Assembly (NCBI GenBank): GCA_903847385.1
Contig: CAINDO010000227.1
Coordinates: 1-44,596, forward strand
Direction of reading: 5' to 3'
DNA length: 44,596 bases
Source of the DNA: an uncultured Myxococcales bacterium
GTDB taxonomy: Bacteria; Myxococcota_A; Bradymonadia; UBA7976; UBA1532
Shown here in pieces: positions 17,199-28,400 of this stretch (within the stretch, counting starts at the first letter, position 1; every line of letters begins with the position of its first letter). Both the position numbers and the translations under genes were made by a program. Under the pieces are notes generated by a model, which searched no databases, was not told the origin of the DNA, and was given only the letters and a program-made list of their open reading frames with translations.

Positions 17199-17849
17199 TC
17201 AGCCGTTGTTCTGCTCGCTGAGGAGCTTGTCCCGGTTCAGGAGGATGAGATTCACGATGCGGACGGAGCCCTCGTTGATCTCGTCCACGCACTTCTGCGT
17301 GCGGCTCTGGAGCATGGCGTAGGCGAGCAGCGACGGGATGGCCACCACGAGACCGAAGGCCGTGCAGTTCATGGCCTCCGAGATGCCGGCGGCGAGCAGC
17401 GTCGACTTCGTGGCGGCGTCCGCCTTGGCCACGGCGCCGAAGGAGTGGATCAGACCGATGATGGTGCCGAGAAGGCCCATCAGCGTCGCCACGTTCGAGA
17501 GCATGGCGAGGTAACCCGTGCGGCGCTCGAGGTAGGGGACCTCCAGGAGGGCGGCCTCGTCCATCGTCGACTGGATCACGTCATCGGAGCGGCGGATCTG
17601 CAGCAGACCGGCCTTGACGATGCGGGAGAGCGGGCTGTTCTCGGTGTTGGCCAGCTTGACGGCCTTCACGAAGTTGCCGCTGAGGATCAGCTTGCGCATC
17701 TCCCGCGTGAACTCGTCCTTGCGATTGAGGGCCTTGAAGAAGAGTACGTAGGCGCGTTCCCCCACGATCCCGAGGGCGAAGAAGCCCACGAGAAGGATGG
17801 GGTACATGAAAAGTCCGCCGTCGTTGAAACTCTGGATCAGTGAGTCCAT
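17199..17849 (-). CDS. MotA/TolQ/ExbB proton-channel protein (second copy)
   Basis: A 216-aa protein with three membrane helices: about 12-32, and two longer ones in the second half. The MotA/TolQ/ExbB signature region is clear: L-S-N-V-A-T-L-M-G-L-L-G-T-I-I-G followed by E-A-M-N-C-T-A-F-G-L. The pairing Thr and Glu of the second and third helices are present. It is closely related to the next gene upstream over its full length, including an identical G-L-I-H-S-F-G-A-V-A-K-A stretch, so the pair arose by tandem duplication. They are 15 bp apart. The N and C termini differ most, as expected if each copy has its own ExbD partner. Confidence 0.92.
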   Translation of the reverse strand: MDSLIQSFNDGGLFMYPILLVGFFALGIVGERAYVLFFKALNRKDEFTREMRKLILSGNFVKAVKLANTENSPLSRIVKAGLLQIRRSDDVIQSTMDEAALLEVPYLERRTGYLAMLSNVATLMGLLGTIIGLIHSFGAVAKADAATKSTLLAAGISEAMNCTAFGLVVAIPSLLAYAMLQSRTQKCVDEINEGSVRIVNLILLNRDKLLSEQNNG

Positions 17850-17864
17850 CTGTCGTTTCTCTCC

Positions 17865-18521
17865 TCAGACCTGGCCGGCGTCGGTCGGGCGTGCGAAGCC
17901 CTCTTTGACATCCACGATGATGTTGTAGACATGGAGCGAACCCTCGTCGATCTCGTCCACGAGGCGGTGTGTCTTGCTCTGGAGGACCGCGTAGGCCAGC
18001 AGGGCCGGGATGGCCACCGTCAGACCGAAGGCGGTGCAGTTCATGGCCTCGGAGATGCCCTCGGCCAGCTTGGTGGACTTCTCGGCGGCGCTGGCCTTGG
18101 CGACCGCGCCGAACGAGTGGATCAGCCCGACGATGGTGCCGAGCAGACCGGCCAGCGTGGCGACGTTCGAGAACATCGCCAGGTAGCCGATGCGCTGCTC
18201 GAGCTTGGGCACCTCGGAGAGGGCCTGCTCGTCCATCAGCATCTGAACGACCTCTTTGCGCTCGTTGATGCTGCGGATGCCCGCGGCGATCACGCGCCCG
18301 AGGGGGGAGCGGTTGTCCGTCGCCAGCTTCAGCGCGCGGTCGATCTGGCCGGCGCGGAGCAACTTGTCGATGGCCTTCAGCAGCGCGGCTTTGGCGACGC
18401 TCGCCTGGAAATACAGCACAAAGATGCGCTCGATCACGACCGCCGCCACGAAGACCTGGACGAGGGCGATGGGGTACATGAACCACCCACCACTGCGAAA
18501 CGCGTCAACGATTGCACTCAT
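17865..18521 (-). CDS. MotA/TolQ/ExbB proton-channel protein (first copy)
   Basis: A 218-aa three-helix protein and the first gene of the - strand run. It has the family signature L-S/F-S-N-V-A-T-L-A-G-L-L-G-T-I-V-G and E-A-M-N-C-T-A-F-G-L-T. ExbB/TolQ proteins form a pentameric channel around an ExbD/TolR dimer and use the proton gradient to move or energise envelope parts. The start is preceded by AGAGAGGT about 4-11 bases upstream, the clearest ribosome-binding site in this region. It is divergent from the GAF histidine kinase gene, so the 181-bp gap between them holds both promoters. Confidence 0.93.
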   Translation of the reverse strand: MSAIVDAFRSGGWFMYPIALVQVFVAAVVIERIFVLYFQASVAKAALLKAIDKLLRAGQIDRALKLATDNRSPLGRVIAAGIRSINERKEVVQMLMDEQALSEVPKLEQRIGYLAMFSNVATLAGLLGTIVGLIHSFGAVAKASAAEKSTKLAEGISEAMNCTAFGLTVAIPALLAYAVLQSKTHRLVDEIDEGSLHVYNIIVDVKEGFARPTDAGQV

Positions 18522-18702
18522 TCCGACCTCTCTGCATACGACGAGGAGCGCATACCCGGGGCGCGGGCATACGAAACATGGGGTTTCTAAACGAGCTTTG
18601 GGAAACCTGCAAGCTCATACTCGGGACAACCCGCGATTGAGCCCCGCGAGCGCCGATGGCGCGATTTGGCTCACCGGGCGGTCGTGGTGCCATACTGCCC
18701 CC
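18522..18702. promoter_or_regulatory. divergent promoter region between exbB-like and GAF kinase genes
   Basis: This 181-bp gap serves two divergent genes. It contains GCATAC at 18534, 18550 and 18567 (centres 16 and 17 bases apart) and CATAC again at 18616 and 18691. The last belongs to CATACT (18691-18696), a -10-like word 6 bases before the kinase ATG; TTGGCT at 18666-18671 is a possible -35 with a long 19-bp spacer. Regular spacing of the first three repeats suggests a binding site near the start of the exbB-like gene. No regulator can be named. Confidence 0.4.
18534..18572. repeat. three GCATAC direct repeats at 16-17 bp spacing
   Basis: GCATAC occurs at 18534-18539, 18550-18555 and 18567-18572. 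The word is AT-richer than the surroundings and the spacing is not far from one and a half helical turns. The first copy is 13 bases before the exbB-like start codon, so a bound protein there would cover the ribosome-binding site or transcription start of that operon. Confidence 0.5.
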
Positions 18703-20007
18703 ATGGCACGCTCGTCCCCCGCCCTCCGGGCACGACGCCTGGCCCGGCGACTCGCCGCGCTGCAGCGCGTCTCCACCGGCCTCGCCACGGCCACCGACGC
18801 CGACGAGGTCACGCGCCTGGCGCTGGAGACGGCCGTGGAGGCCCTCGGCGCCGAGGCCGGTTCGCTTCTGCTCCATGATCCGGCGCGGCGCATCCTGCGG
18901 TTCCGGCACGTGATCGGGGCGACGCCCGACATCGAGGCGAAACTGCGGGGGCTCGAGCTCCCGGACACGGCGGGGCTCTCGGGTCGCGTGATGCGCACGC
19001 AGCGCGGGCTCATCGTGGCGGACGTGGCGCACGACAAGGGCCACAACCGGACGGTGGACGCACGCACCGAGTACCGGACGCGCGGCCTGCTCGCGGCCCC
19101 CCTCACCTCCCCCGGCGGTCGGGTGCTCGGCGTACTCGAAGTGCTCAACGCCCGGGACCGCGCGTTCGACCGCGACGATCTGGGGGTGCTCTGCCTGCTG
19201 GCCGCGCAGGCCGGCACGGCGCTGGAGACCGCCCGTCTGCACCGGGCCGCGGCGCTGGCCTCCGTGGCGCACCGCATCGGCGACATGAGCCACGACGTGA
19301 AGAACCTCCTCACGCCGGTCGGCACGGGCGTGAAGACGCTGCGCCTGCTGCTCGACGACACGTTCCAGGCCGCCGACGCCGCGCCCCCCGCACCCGACGG
19401 TGCGTTGGCGCTCGCGCTCGCGGAGCTGCGTTCGATGGGTCCGGAGCTCATCGAACTGGCGCTCTCGGGCGTCACCGACGTTCAGGAGCGCGTGCGAGAG
19501 ATCGCCGACGCCGTGAAGGGCATCGTCTCGACCCCGGTGTTCGAGGCCACGGACATCGCGGCCCTGGTGCAAGCGGTGGCGCGCGTGCTGTATCCGGTCG
19601 CGGACCCGGCCGGGGTCGCCCTGGACATCGGCGGCGTCGGGGTGCTGCCGCCCATCGTGGTCGACCGGCGGCGCATCTATAACTGCCTCTACAACCTCAT
19701 CCACAACGCCATCCCCGAGACGCCGCCGGGAGGCACGGTCTGGGTCTCGGCGCGGCGTGTCGTGGGCGACGACGGCGCCCCGTGCCTGGAGCTCGTCGTC
19801 CGCGACGACGGCCGCGGCATGAGCGAGCAGGTGCGCGCGCGGCTCTTCAGCGACGACGCCGTCAGCACGAAACCGGGGGGCACCGGGCTCGGAACACGCA
19901 TTGTCCGTGGCGCCGTGGAGGCACACGGGGGTACGGTCCAGGTGGCGAGCGCCCCTGGCGCGGGTGCTCGCTTCACGCTTTCCATCCCCTGGAAATCACC
20001 GCCATGA
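18703..20007 (+). CDS. soluble GAF-domain histidine kinase
   Basis: A 434-aa cytosolic sensor kinase. The GAF domain covers about 20-175 and ends in A-Q-A-G-T-A-L-E-T-A. The kinase core has an H-box with phospho-acceptor His197 in M-S-H-D-V-K-N-L, an N-box YNLIHNAI, G1 RDDGRGM and G2 GGTGLGT. All motifs expected for activity are there. The helix after the H-box is interrupted by a Pro/Ala-rich stretch (about 224-236), which lengthens the dimerisation domain. The frame extends back to 18256 inside the divergent gene, but the ATG at 18703 removes that overlap. It is the first gene of a coupled five-gene cluster; its stop overlaps the next start by 4 bp. Confidence 0.92.
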   Translation: MARSSPALRARRLARRLAALQRVSTGLATATDADEVTRLALETAVEALGAEAGSLLLHDPARRILRFRHVIGATPDIEAKLRGLELPDTAGLSGRVMRTQRGLIVADVAHDKGHNRTVDARTEYRTRGLLAAPLTSPGGRVLGVLEVLNARDRAFDRDDLGVLCLLAAQAGTALETARLHRAAALASVAHRIGDMSHDVKNLLTPVGTGVKTLRLLLDDTFQAADAAPPAPDGALALALAELRSMGPELIELALSGVTDVQERVREIADAVKGIVSTPVFEATDIAALVQAVARVLYPVADPAGVALDIGGVGVLPPIVVDRRRIYNCLYNLIHNAIPETPPGGTVWVSARRVVGDDGAPCLELVVRDDGRGMSEQVRARLFSDDAVSTKPGGTGLGTRIVRGAVEAHGGTVQVASAPGAGARFTLSIPWKSPP

Positions 20008-20440
20008 GCGTACCCGCCGCAGAGTCCGACACCCCGCCCCCGCCCCCGCGCGCCCCCATCGACCGCGACCTGCTCGAGGCCGTCGAGGATCTGGCCCACG
20101 ATCTGGGCCGCCACATCCGGCTGCCCCTGGCGCTCTTGCCCATCGACGCCGGGCCGGCCCAACTGCGCGAGGCCGTGGAGCGCGGCGTGCGCCGCACCCG
20201 CACCGGGCCCCGCGGCGCATACTCCGCCGAGGACCTTCTGGCGGACTTCGCGGACGAGGTGCCCGAGGCGCTGCAGCCCGATCTGGCCGAGTTGAACGCC
20301 GCCGTCGCGGCGGCCATGGCGCTGCTGGACGCCCACAGCGCGGAGACGACCCGGGATGCGATCAGCGGCCGGCTCGATGCCGTGGGCGCGGCCATCGCGG
20401 CGCTCCAGTCCCGCTGGCGTTCGACCCTCGGCGAGGGCGG

Positions 20441-20444
<4 letters not shown>
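20004..20444 (+). CDS. small helical protein between kinase and regulator, possible phosphotransfer partner
   Basis: A 146-aa soluble protein that I do not recognise. After a Pro-rich leader (residues 10-20) it looks entirely helical, with one His-containing helix (D-L-A-H-D-L-G-R-H) and later helices with hydrophobic heptads. The size and the His helix would fit an HPt or kinase dimerisation-type fold, but there is no convincing family motif. It overlaps the kinase upstream and the regulator downstream by 4 bp each (ATGA at both ends), which implies matched production with both. The start at 20004 was chosen from this overlap; the open frame continues further upstream. Confidence 0.75.
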
Positions 20445-22121
<1,677 letters not shown>

Positions 22122-22141
<20 letters not shown>

Positions 22142-25016
22142 CGTGGTCCGCCGCCGGGGACGTGCGTGCCGAACGCTGGGTGTGGCGCTGGCCGGGCTGC
22201 TGCCCGCGGCGACGTTCGCGCAGTCGCCGGACGCCGGCGTGGCCGCGGTGCTCACGGACGCGGGCGCCGGGCCCGCCCGCATGGTCGGCCTGGTGGACGA
22301 GGCGTTCCAGCACCTGGCCCGCGCCCGCAACGCCGACGGTCTGGCCGCCCTGCAGCGCGGGGACCTGCCCACGGCGCTGGCCCGGTTCCGCGAGGCGCGC
22401 GACCTGGACCCGGAGAACTCCGAGCACACCAACAACCTGGCGTACCTGCACTTCCGGCTGGGCAACGTCGAGGACGCCGAGCGCTGGTACCGCGAGACCA
22501 TCCGGCAGGACCCCGACCGCTTCATCGCCCATCTGAACCTGGCCGATCTGCTCTCGGCGCCGACGGCGAACACCGCCCGCCTGCAAGAGGCGGCGACGCT
22601 CCTGGTGCGCGCCCGTGAGTTGCGCGGCAACGACGCCAAGGTCGTGCTGCGGCAGGCCCGCATCGCCGCCCGGCTCGGTCAGTTCGAGGCCGCCGACCGC
22701 TTCTACCGGGCCCTGGTGGACACCGCCCCGCCGGACGCCGTCCTGGCCGTCGAGATTGGCGATTTTCATCGCGATTTCGCCCACTTCGACGACGCCTTGA
22801 CCTGGTACCGGAAGTTCCCCGAGGCCGGCGCCGACCGCATCCGGGCGCTCGAGGTCGAGCGCGAGGCCCGCCGGTGGGGCATGTTGCGCGTCGCCGCGGA
22901 CGTGCCCGCGGCGGCCCGCGCCCTGGCCGCCCGCGGTCGCGTCTCCCTGGTCGCCGGGCGGCTCGTCGAGGCCCAGGCGCTGCTCGCGGAGGCCCTGCAC
23001 CTCGCGCCGCGCTTCTCCGCGGCCCGTGCGGACCTGGCCGACGCCCTGAGCCAGATGGGGCGCATCGACGAGGCCGAGCGTCAGCTCCTGCTGGGCCTGG
23101 CCCTGGACCACGGCGACGCGGAGCTGCATCTGCGCCTGGCGCGGCTGTATCGGCCGACGCCGGAGCACCCCGGCGTCCCCACCCGCGCCGGCGAGTCGCT
23201 GATCCTGCTCACCCAGGCGCTGCAGCTCGAGCCGGATCGCGTCGAGCTGGATTGGGAGGCCGCGCTCTCGGCGCAGGCCACGGGGGACCTGAGCGAGGCG
23301 CTCCGCCACGTGCGCCGCTACCTGGCGCGCGCCCCGGCGGATGCACCGGACCAGGCCGCCGCGCAGGGCCTGCTGCAGACGCTGGAAGGCGCGCTGGGCC
23401 CCAACGCCGGCCACCCGGGCGGTCCGGCCTCGGCGCCCGCACCGGGCGGCGCCGCGTCTCCTTTCACGGCGGCGATCAACCGGGCGCGCAGCTACCTGAG
23501 CCGGGGCGAGGCCGACGCCGCGCTGGCCGAGTTGTCACGTGTCGAGGGCGCCGACCGCGCCCCGGACGTGCTGGTGCTGCGCGCGCGGATCCTGCACGCC
23601 GCCGGGCGCCTGGACGAGGCGGCAGACGCGCTGACGCAGGCCATCGACGCCTCGCCGGACCGGAACGCGCCGGCGCTCGAGACCGAGCTGGGCATGCTGC
23701 GCGCGGAGCAGGGTCGCCCCAACGAGGCCCGCCTGAACCTGACCGTCGGTGAGGCCGCCGGGCTGCCCGAGGCGCGGCTGGCGCTGGCGCGGCTGGACGT
23801 CGACCGGCTCGAGGCCGAGGGGCTGTGGTCGATGGACGCCGTGAACCGGCTGGGCCGCGTGCACGAGCGACTGCAGGCGCTGGCCGAGGCCGGCGAGATC
23901 CCGCGGCGCGATCCCGCGGCGCTGGAGCGGCTGCAGGCTCGGGCGGACGCCCTCTCCGAGAAGCGGGCGCTGGCCCTCGCCGGCCTGGTCGTGGTGCTGC
24001 TGGCGGCCCTGGGCGCGTGGGTGCAGCGGCGCTTCGGCGGCAAGGATCTGGCCGCGCTGCTCGCCCGCCACCCCGAGGCCGGCCCCGAGGTGCAGCGCAT
24101 CCTGTCGGCGATCCGCCACGAGGTCCTCAAGCACAATACGCTCATGCTCTCCGGGCTGATCGACGCCCTGGCGCAGGGTGCGCCCGCCGCCGAGAAGGCC
24201 ACGTTCTGCCGCAAGAGCCTCCTGGGCGAGCCCGGCGCGCCGGGGGCCCAGGACCGCCTCCGCGCCTACGCAGCGGGGCTGCAACAGGTCGGGCGCGCCC
24301 ACGGGCTGCGCCTGAACCTGGAACACCGCGACCCCGCGCTCTCTGCACTGAACCACGGCTTCGCCCTGCTGCGCGGGGCGGAGCGCGATCTGCGGCGCGT
24401 CGAGTCCCTCGGTAGCCGGGCGACCCGGGCGCTGCTGCGGCGGCTGGAACAGGCCGCGCACCTGCTCAACGTCGAGGGCTATGAGGCCGTGCGGGTGCTG
24501 CTGGATGGCCTGCGGGTGCTGCTGGTCGATGCCACGACGCTGACGGCCATCTTCGAGCGGGCGCGGCGCGAGCCGGCGCTCTCCGGCGTGCGGCTCGAAC
24601 CGCCGGACGTCCGTGTCGCCGCCGGCACGGGGCAGGCCGTCGCCGTGCCGCGCGACGCGCTCGAGGACATCCTGGTGAATCTGCTCCGCAACGCGATCCA
24701 GTCCACGCTGCGCCACGGCCCGGCGGGCAGCGTGCGCATCGGGCTCGTGCTGGACGAGGAGATCGACGAGATCACCGGGCTCGGCCGCGCCGTGTTCTCG
24801 GTGCTCGACTGCTCCCCGCAGACGCTGACGCGCGAAATGCTGCGCGGTCGTTACATCGAGGCGGGGCTGGGGCTCACGGCGGACCTCGTGTCGCGCTACG
24901 ACGGCACGCTGGACGTCGGCCCCGCGCCGCCCCCCTACACCAAGGCCGTCGTGGTCAAGCTGCCCCAGGCCACGCTGGACGCGCTCGACGGCCCGAGCCC
25001 GGAGGCCCGACGCTGA
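22122..25016 (+). CDS. membrane histidine kinase with predicted periplasmic TPR sensor
   Basis: A 964-aa protein. The N terminus is a signal peptide ending A-T-F-A-Q (about residue 34). Residues 50-600 are TPR repeats, several showing the W/L-G-Y-A-P pattern, split by a Pro/Gly linker near 428-446. One membrane helix follows (about 616-636). The cytoplasmic end has an H-box-like I-R-H-E-V-L-K-H-N (His666), an N-box LVNLLRNAIQS and a G2-like A-G-L-G-L-T; the usual D-x-G-x-G of the G1 box reads D-C-S-P-Q, so nucleotide binding may be altered. A GTG at 22143 (one base after the upstream stop) is an alternative start that keeps the signal peptide; the ATG at 22122 overlaps the regulator gene by 20 bp. 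The stop overlaps the next start (TGATG). Confidence 0.9.
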
Positions 25017-25459
25017 TGCGCGTCCTGATCATCGAAGACGGCGACGAGTACCGCGAGAACCTGACCCGCTTCGTGCCGGGGCCCGAGTACGTGCAGGCCC
25101 ACTCCGGCCAGGAGGCGCTGGGGATCCTCGCCGCGTCGAAGGTGGACCTCATCTACCTGGACATGCGCTTCGACCGCATCCCGCAGGCGGATCTGCTCGG
25201 CGACCACGCCGCCGCCACCCGCGACCAGAACGGCGACCCGCTGCGCGGCTGGCGGTTCCTGGCGATGAATCAGGGTCTGTTCATCCTGGCGGCGCTGCGG
25301 GCGAACAGCCACGTCGGCGTGCCGACGATCCTGGCCTACGACTTCTCGCGGGAGCCCCAGCGGCTGGCACATCTGCAGCGCATCCACCCCGGCCTTCGGT
25401 GGGTGCCGGACGCCGTGACGCCCGCCGAGATCCGCGCGCTGATGGGCTTGCCGGCCTGA
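25016..25459 (+). CDS. single-domain response regulator with atypical receiver
   Basis: A 147-aa stand-alone receiver with no output domain. It has acidic residues E7/D8, phospho-acceptor Asp49 in Y-L-D-M-R-F-D and an insertion of about 28 residues before the switch region. The Thr/Ser and Lys switch positions are not obvious. The E-D-G-D-E-Y start and M-R-F-D-x-I-P-x-x-x-L-L segment match the receiver of the NtrC-type regulator in the same cluster. The ATG overlaps the stop of the TPR kinase gene by one base. A CheY/SpoF-like relay role or phosphate sink for the paired kinases is plausible but inferred. Confidence 0.88.
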   Translation: MRVLIIEDGDEYRENLTRFVPGPEYVQAHSGQEALGILAASKVDLIYLDMRFDRIPQADLLGDHAAATRDQNGDPLRGWRFLAMNQGLFILAALRANSHVGVPTILAYDFSREPQRLAHLQRIHPGLRWVPDAVTPAEIRALMGLPA

Positions 25460-25475
25460 GCCCGGGCCCGTCCGG

Positions 25476-28400
25476 TCAGGGCAGCCGCGTGTCCAGGCGC
25501 TCGGCGTCCGACCCGCGGCCCAGGGCGCGCCACTGCCCGCGCGCGACGTGCCAGGCGAGCTGCGCCCGCATCGTGTCGCCGGCGCTCTCCCAAAGATCGC
25601 CGGCCAGCTCGGCGAGGCGGGCGTTGTCCACGTCCACGAACCCCGAGGCGAGAAGCGCGCGCTCGGCTTCGCCGCGGTGCACGTCGAACGCCACGGCGTC
25701 CTCCAGGCCGGCGCAACAGGCCATCAGGCACACATGGGCGGCGCCGACCATGCCCCGCGTGCCCTGGCGCACGAACACGTTGAGGACGTCCTCGAGGACC
25801 GGTCGGGCGCGCGCGTACTGCCCCTCCTCGACCTCGACGACCCCGAGGTTCAGCTCGGGGTAGATGGCCATGCCCGAGCCCAGATTGCGGTAAAGATCGG
25901 CGGCCTCGCGGTAGCAGGCCGCGGCGTGGGCGGTGTCGCCGGCGAGCCGCGCGAGCTCGCCGAGTTTGTTGGCGCACTCGGCCTCGCCCCACTGTGCGCC
26001 GCCGGCCCGCAGCCAGCCCCGCGCGGCCTCGACGTGGGCGACGGCCTCGGTGAGCTGCCCGGCCTGCCGCGCGACCTCGCCCAGGGAGAGCCCGGCCTTG
26101 CCGGCGCTCACGTGGTCCCCGAGCGCGATGAACGCCGCACGGGCCCGGTCGAACCGCTCCGCCGCGGCCGCCAGGCGCCCCTGCCCCGAGGCCAGATCGG
26201 CGAGCTGCCAGTCGCACTCGGCGGCCAGGCGAGCGTCCCCCAGCTGCGCGGCGACCGTCAGGGCGGCGGTCAGGCGCTCGGTGGCGATCTCGGGCTCCCC
26301 CAGGTGCCAGGCCAGCCGGCCGCGCTCCAGCAGCGCGACGCTCAGCAGGGGGTGCCAGTCGTGGCGCCGCGCGCCGGCCTCGGCCCGGGCGGCCCAGGCG
26401 TCGGCCTCGAGGAACTCGCCCCGGGCGCGCAGCAGGCGGGCGCGCAGCGTCCAGCCCTCGCCCCAGCGGGCGTCCTCGGGGGGCAGACCCAGCTCACCCA
26501 GCAGGTGCTCGCGCTGCTCCAGCAGGGACGCCGCCGCCAGGTACTCGCCGGCGGCCAGACGATGCCTCGCCGCCTGCGCCAGCGGGGTGAGCGCCTCGAG
26601 GAGCCGCCCCGCGCCCGCCAGGTGGCGCCCGAGCCGCTCCGCGCCGGCCACGTCCGTCCGGCCGGCGAAGAGGCCCGCGCAGGCCGCGTGGTGCGCCTCC
26701 CATCGGCCGGCCAGGCGGGCGCGCGCCGCCAGGCAGTCCACCAGCACGGCGCTCGCCAGCGTCACGCCCGTGATCCAGCCCGAGCGGTGCGCGTCGAAGC
26801 GCGGCCGGGCGAGGCGCCGCGCCAGCAGCAGCTCCAGCACCGGCGTCGGCGAGGGCAGGCCCGTCGCGGCGCAGGCGGCCTCCCACTCGGACAGGTCGAC
26901 CTCGGCCCCCAGCGCCGCCGCGCGCTCCAGGAGCTCGCCATGGACCGGCGGCTGCCCGTCCAACGCACGCCAGACGCGGGTGTCCCAGGCGTCGCGCAGC
27001 GTGGCGGGCACCTCGGCGGCCTCGGCGGCGGCGCCCTTGCGGAAGCGGAACCCCTGCTCGTGCGGAATCAACAGGTCGCGCGCGATCCACTCCGAGACGA
27101 GCTGGACCGCGAGCTGCGGGTTCCCCGCCGTGCGGTTGACGAGGCGCGCCGTCAGCTCCTCGGAGAGCCCGAGCAGCGAGCGCGCCAGGGCCGGTCGGTC
27201 CCCCTCGGCCAGGGGCCCGAGCAGCACCCGCCGCGTGCAGGGCCGGGTCAGCAGGTCGCGCAGCAGGCGCTGAAGCGGCTCGGCCTCGGCCAGGCGCTCG
27301 TCCTCGGCGGTCAGCACGAGCAGGATCGGCGCGGGCGCGAAGAACTGCGCGTCCAGGATGTGTCGGGCCAGGTCCAGCGCCTCGACGGACCACTGGACGT
27401 CGTCCAGGACCAGCACGACGGGCCGCGTGGCGGCGATGCCCTCCAGCGCGCGCCGCAAGAGCGTTTGCCGCTCGGTGGCGCGGGGCACCTCCAGCTCGCC
27501 GGGTCCCGGGCCCGCCAGCCAGGCGGCCAGATCGGTCGGACGCGCGACCCCGCGGGCGGCCAGGCGCGCGACCATCTCGACGCGCGACAAACCCGCCAGG
27601 CCGTGGTGCTGAAGCAGCGGCTCGGCCAGCGCCGGCGTGGGCCCCGGCTCGGCCGTGCAGCGCGCCCACAGTGGCGTCCCGACGCCGAGCTCGTGGGCGG
27701 ACTCGCCGAGCCACTCGGCCAGGCGCGACTTGCCCGTGCCCGCGGCACCGGTGATGAGCACCAGGCGGGCGCGCCGCTCGGCGTGCACGGCCGCGAGCTC
27801 GGCCCACAGCGCGTCGCGCTCGGCCTCGCGCCCCACGAACGGCACGGTGCGCAGCCCGAAGAGGCCCAGACCGGCCCCCATCAAGCGCGCGGACCAGGGC
27901 GGGGGCTCCGGGCGGCGCCAGGTCTGGGCCATCGGCGGCGGCCCGAAGGGCACCTCCACGGCGGCGAAGGGCCGGAAGGCGGCGTCCGTCGTCGCGTCGA
28001 TGGCGTGCTCGAAGGGCGAGACCGGTATCGGTGTCCCGGCGGGCTCGACCGTCAGCGCCGAGGGCAGGCTCTCCAGCGTCGTCTGGTGCCGGATCGGCGT
28101 GCCGAAGACGAGCGTGTGGGGCGGCGGCGACGCGGCCGGGAGGAACGCCGTGCGCGCGGCCTCGTCGGCGGCGTCGGCCTCGTCGTCGGCCGTCACCGCG
28201 CCGAGCTGCATCAGGGCCCAGGCGGCGTCCGCGGCGCGCCGATATCGGTCCGCCGGCGCCTTGGCCAGCAGGCGGCGCAGCCAGAGCTCGAAACCCTCGG
28301 GCACGGCCTGTCGCGGCTCGAATGCGGGCGGCTCGCGCAGCAGGTGCGCGGTCATGATCTGCGTCGCCGCGGTGCCCTCGAAGGGCGTCTGCCCCGTGCA

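Noticed and set aside
18256-18702. Upstream extension of the GAF kinase frame
   Set aside because: It overlaps the divergent exbB-like gene and shows no domain; the start at 18703 is preceded by a -10-like word and leaves the GAF domain complete.
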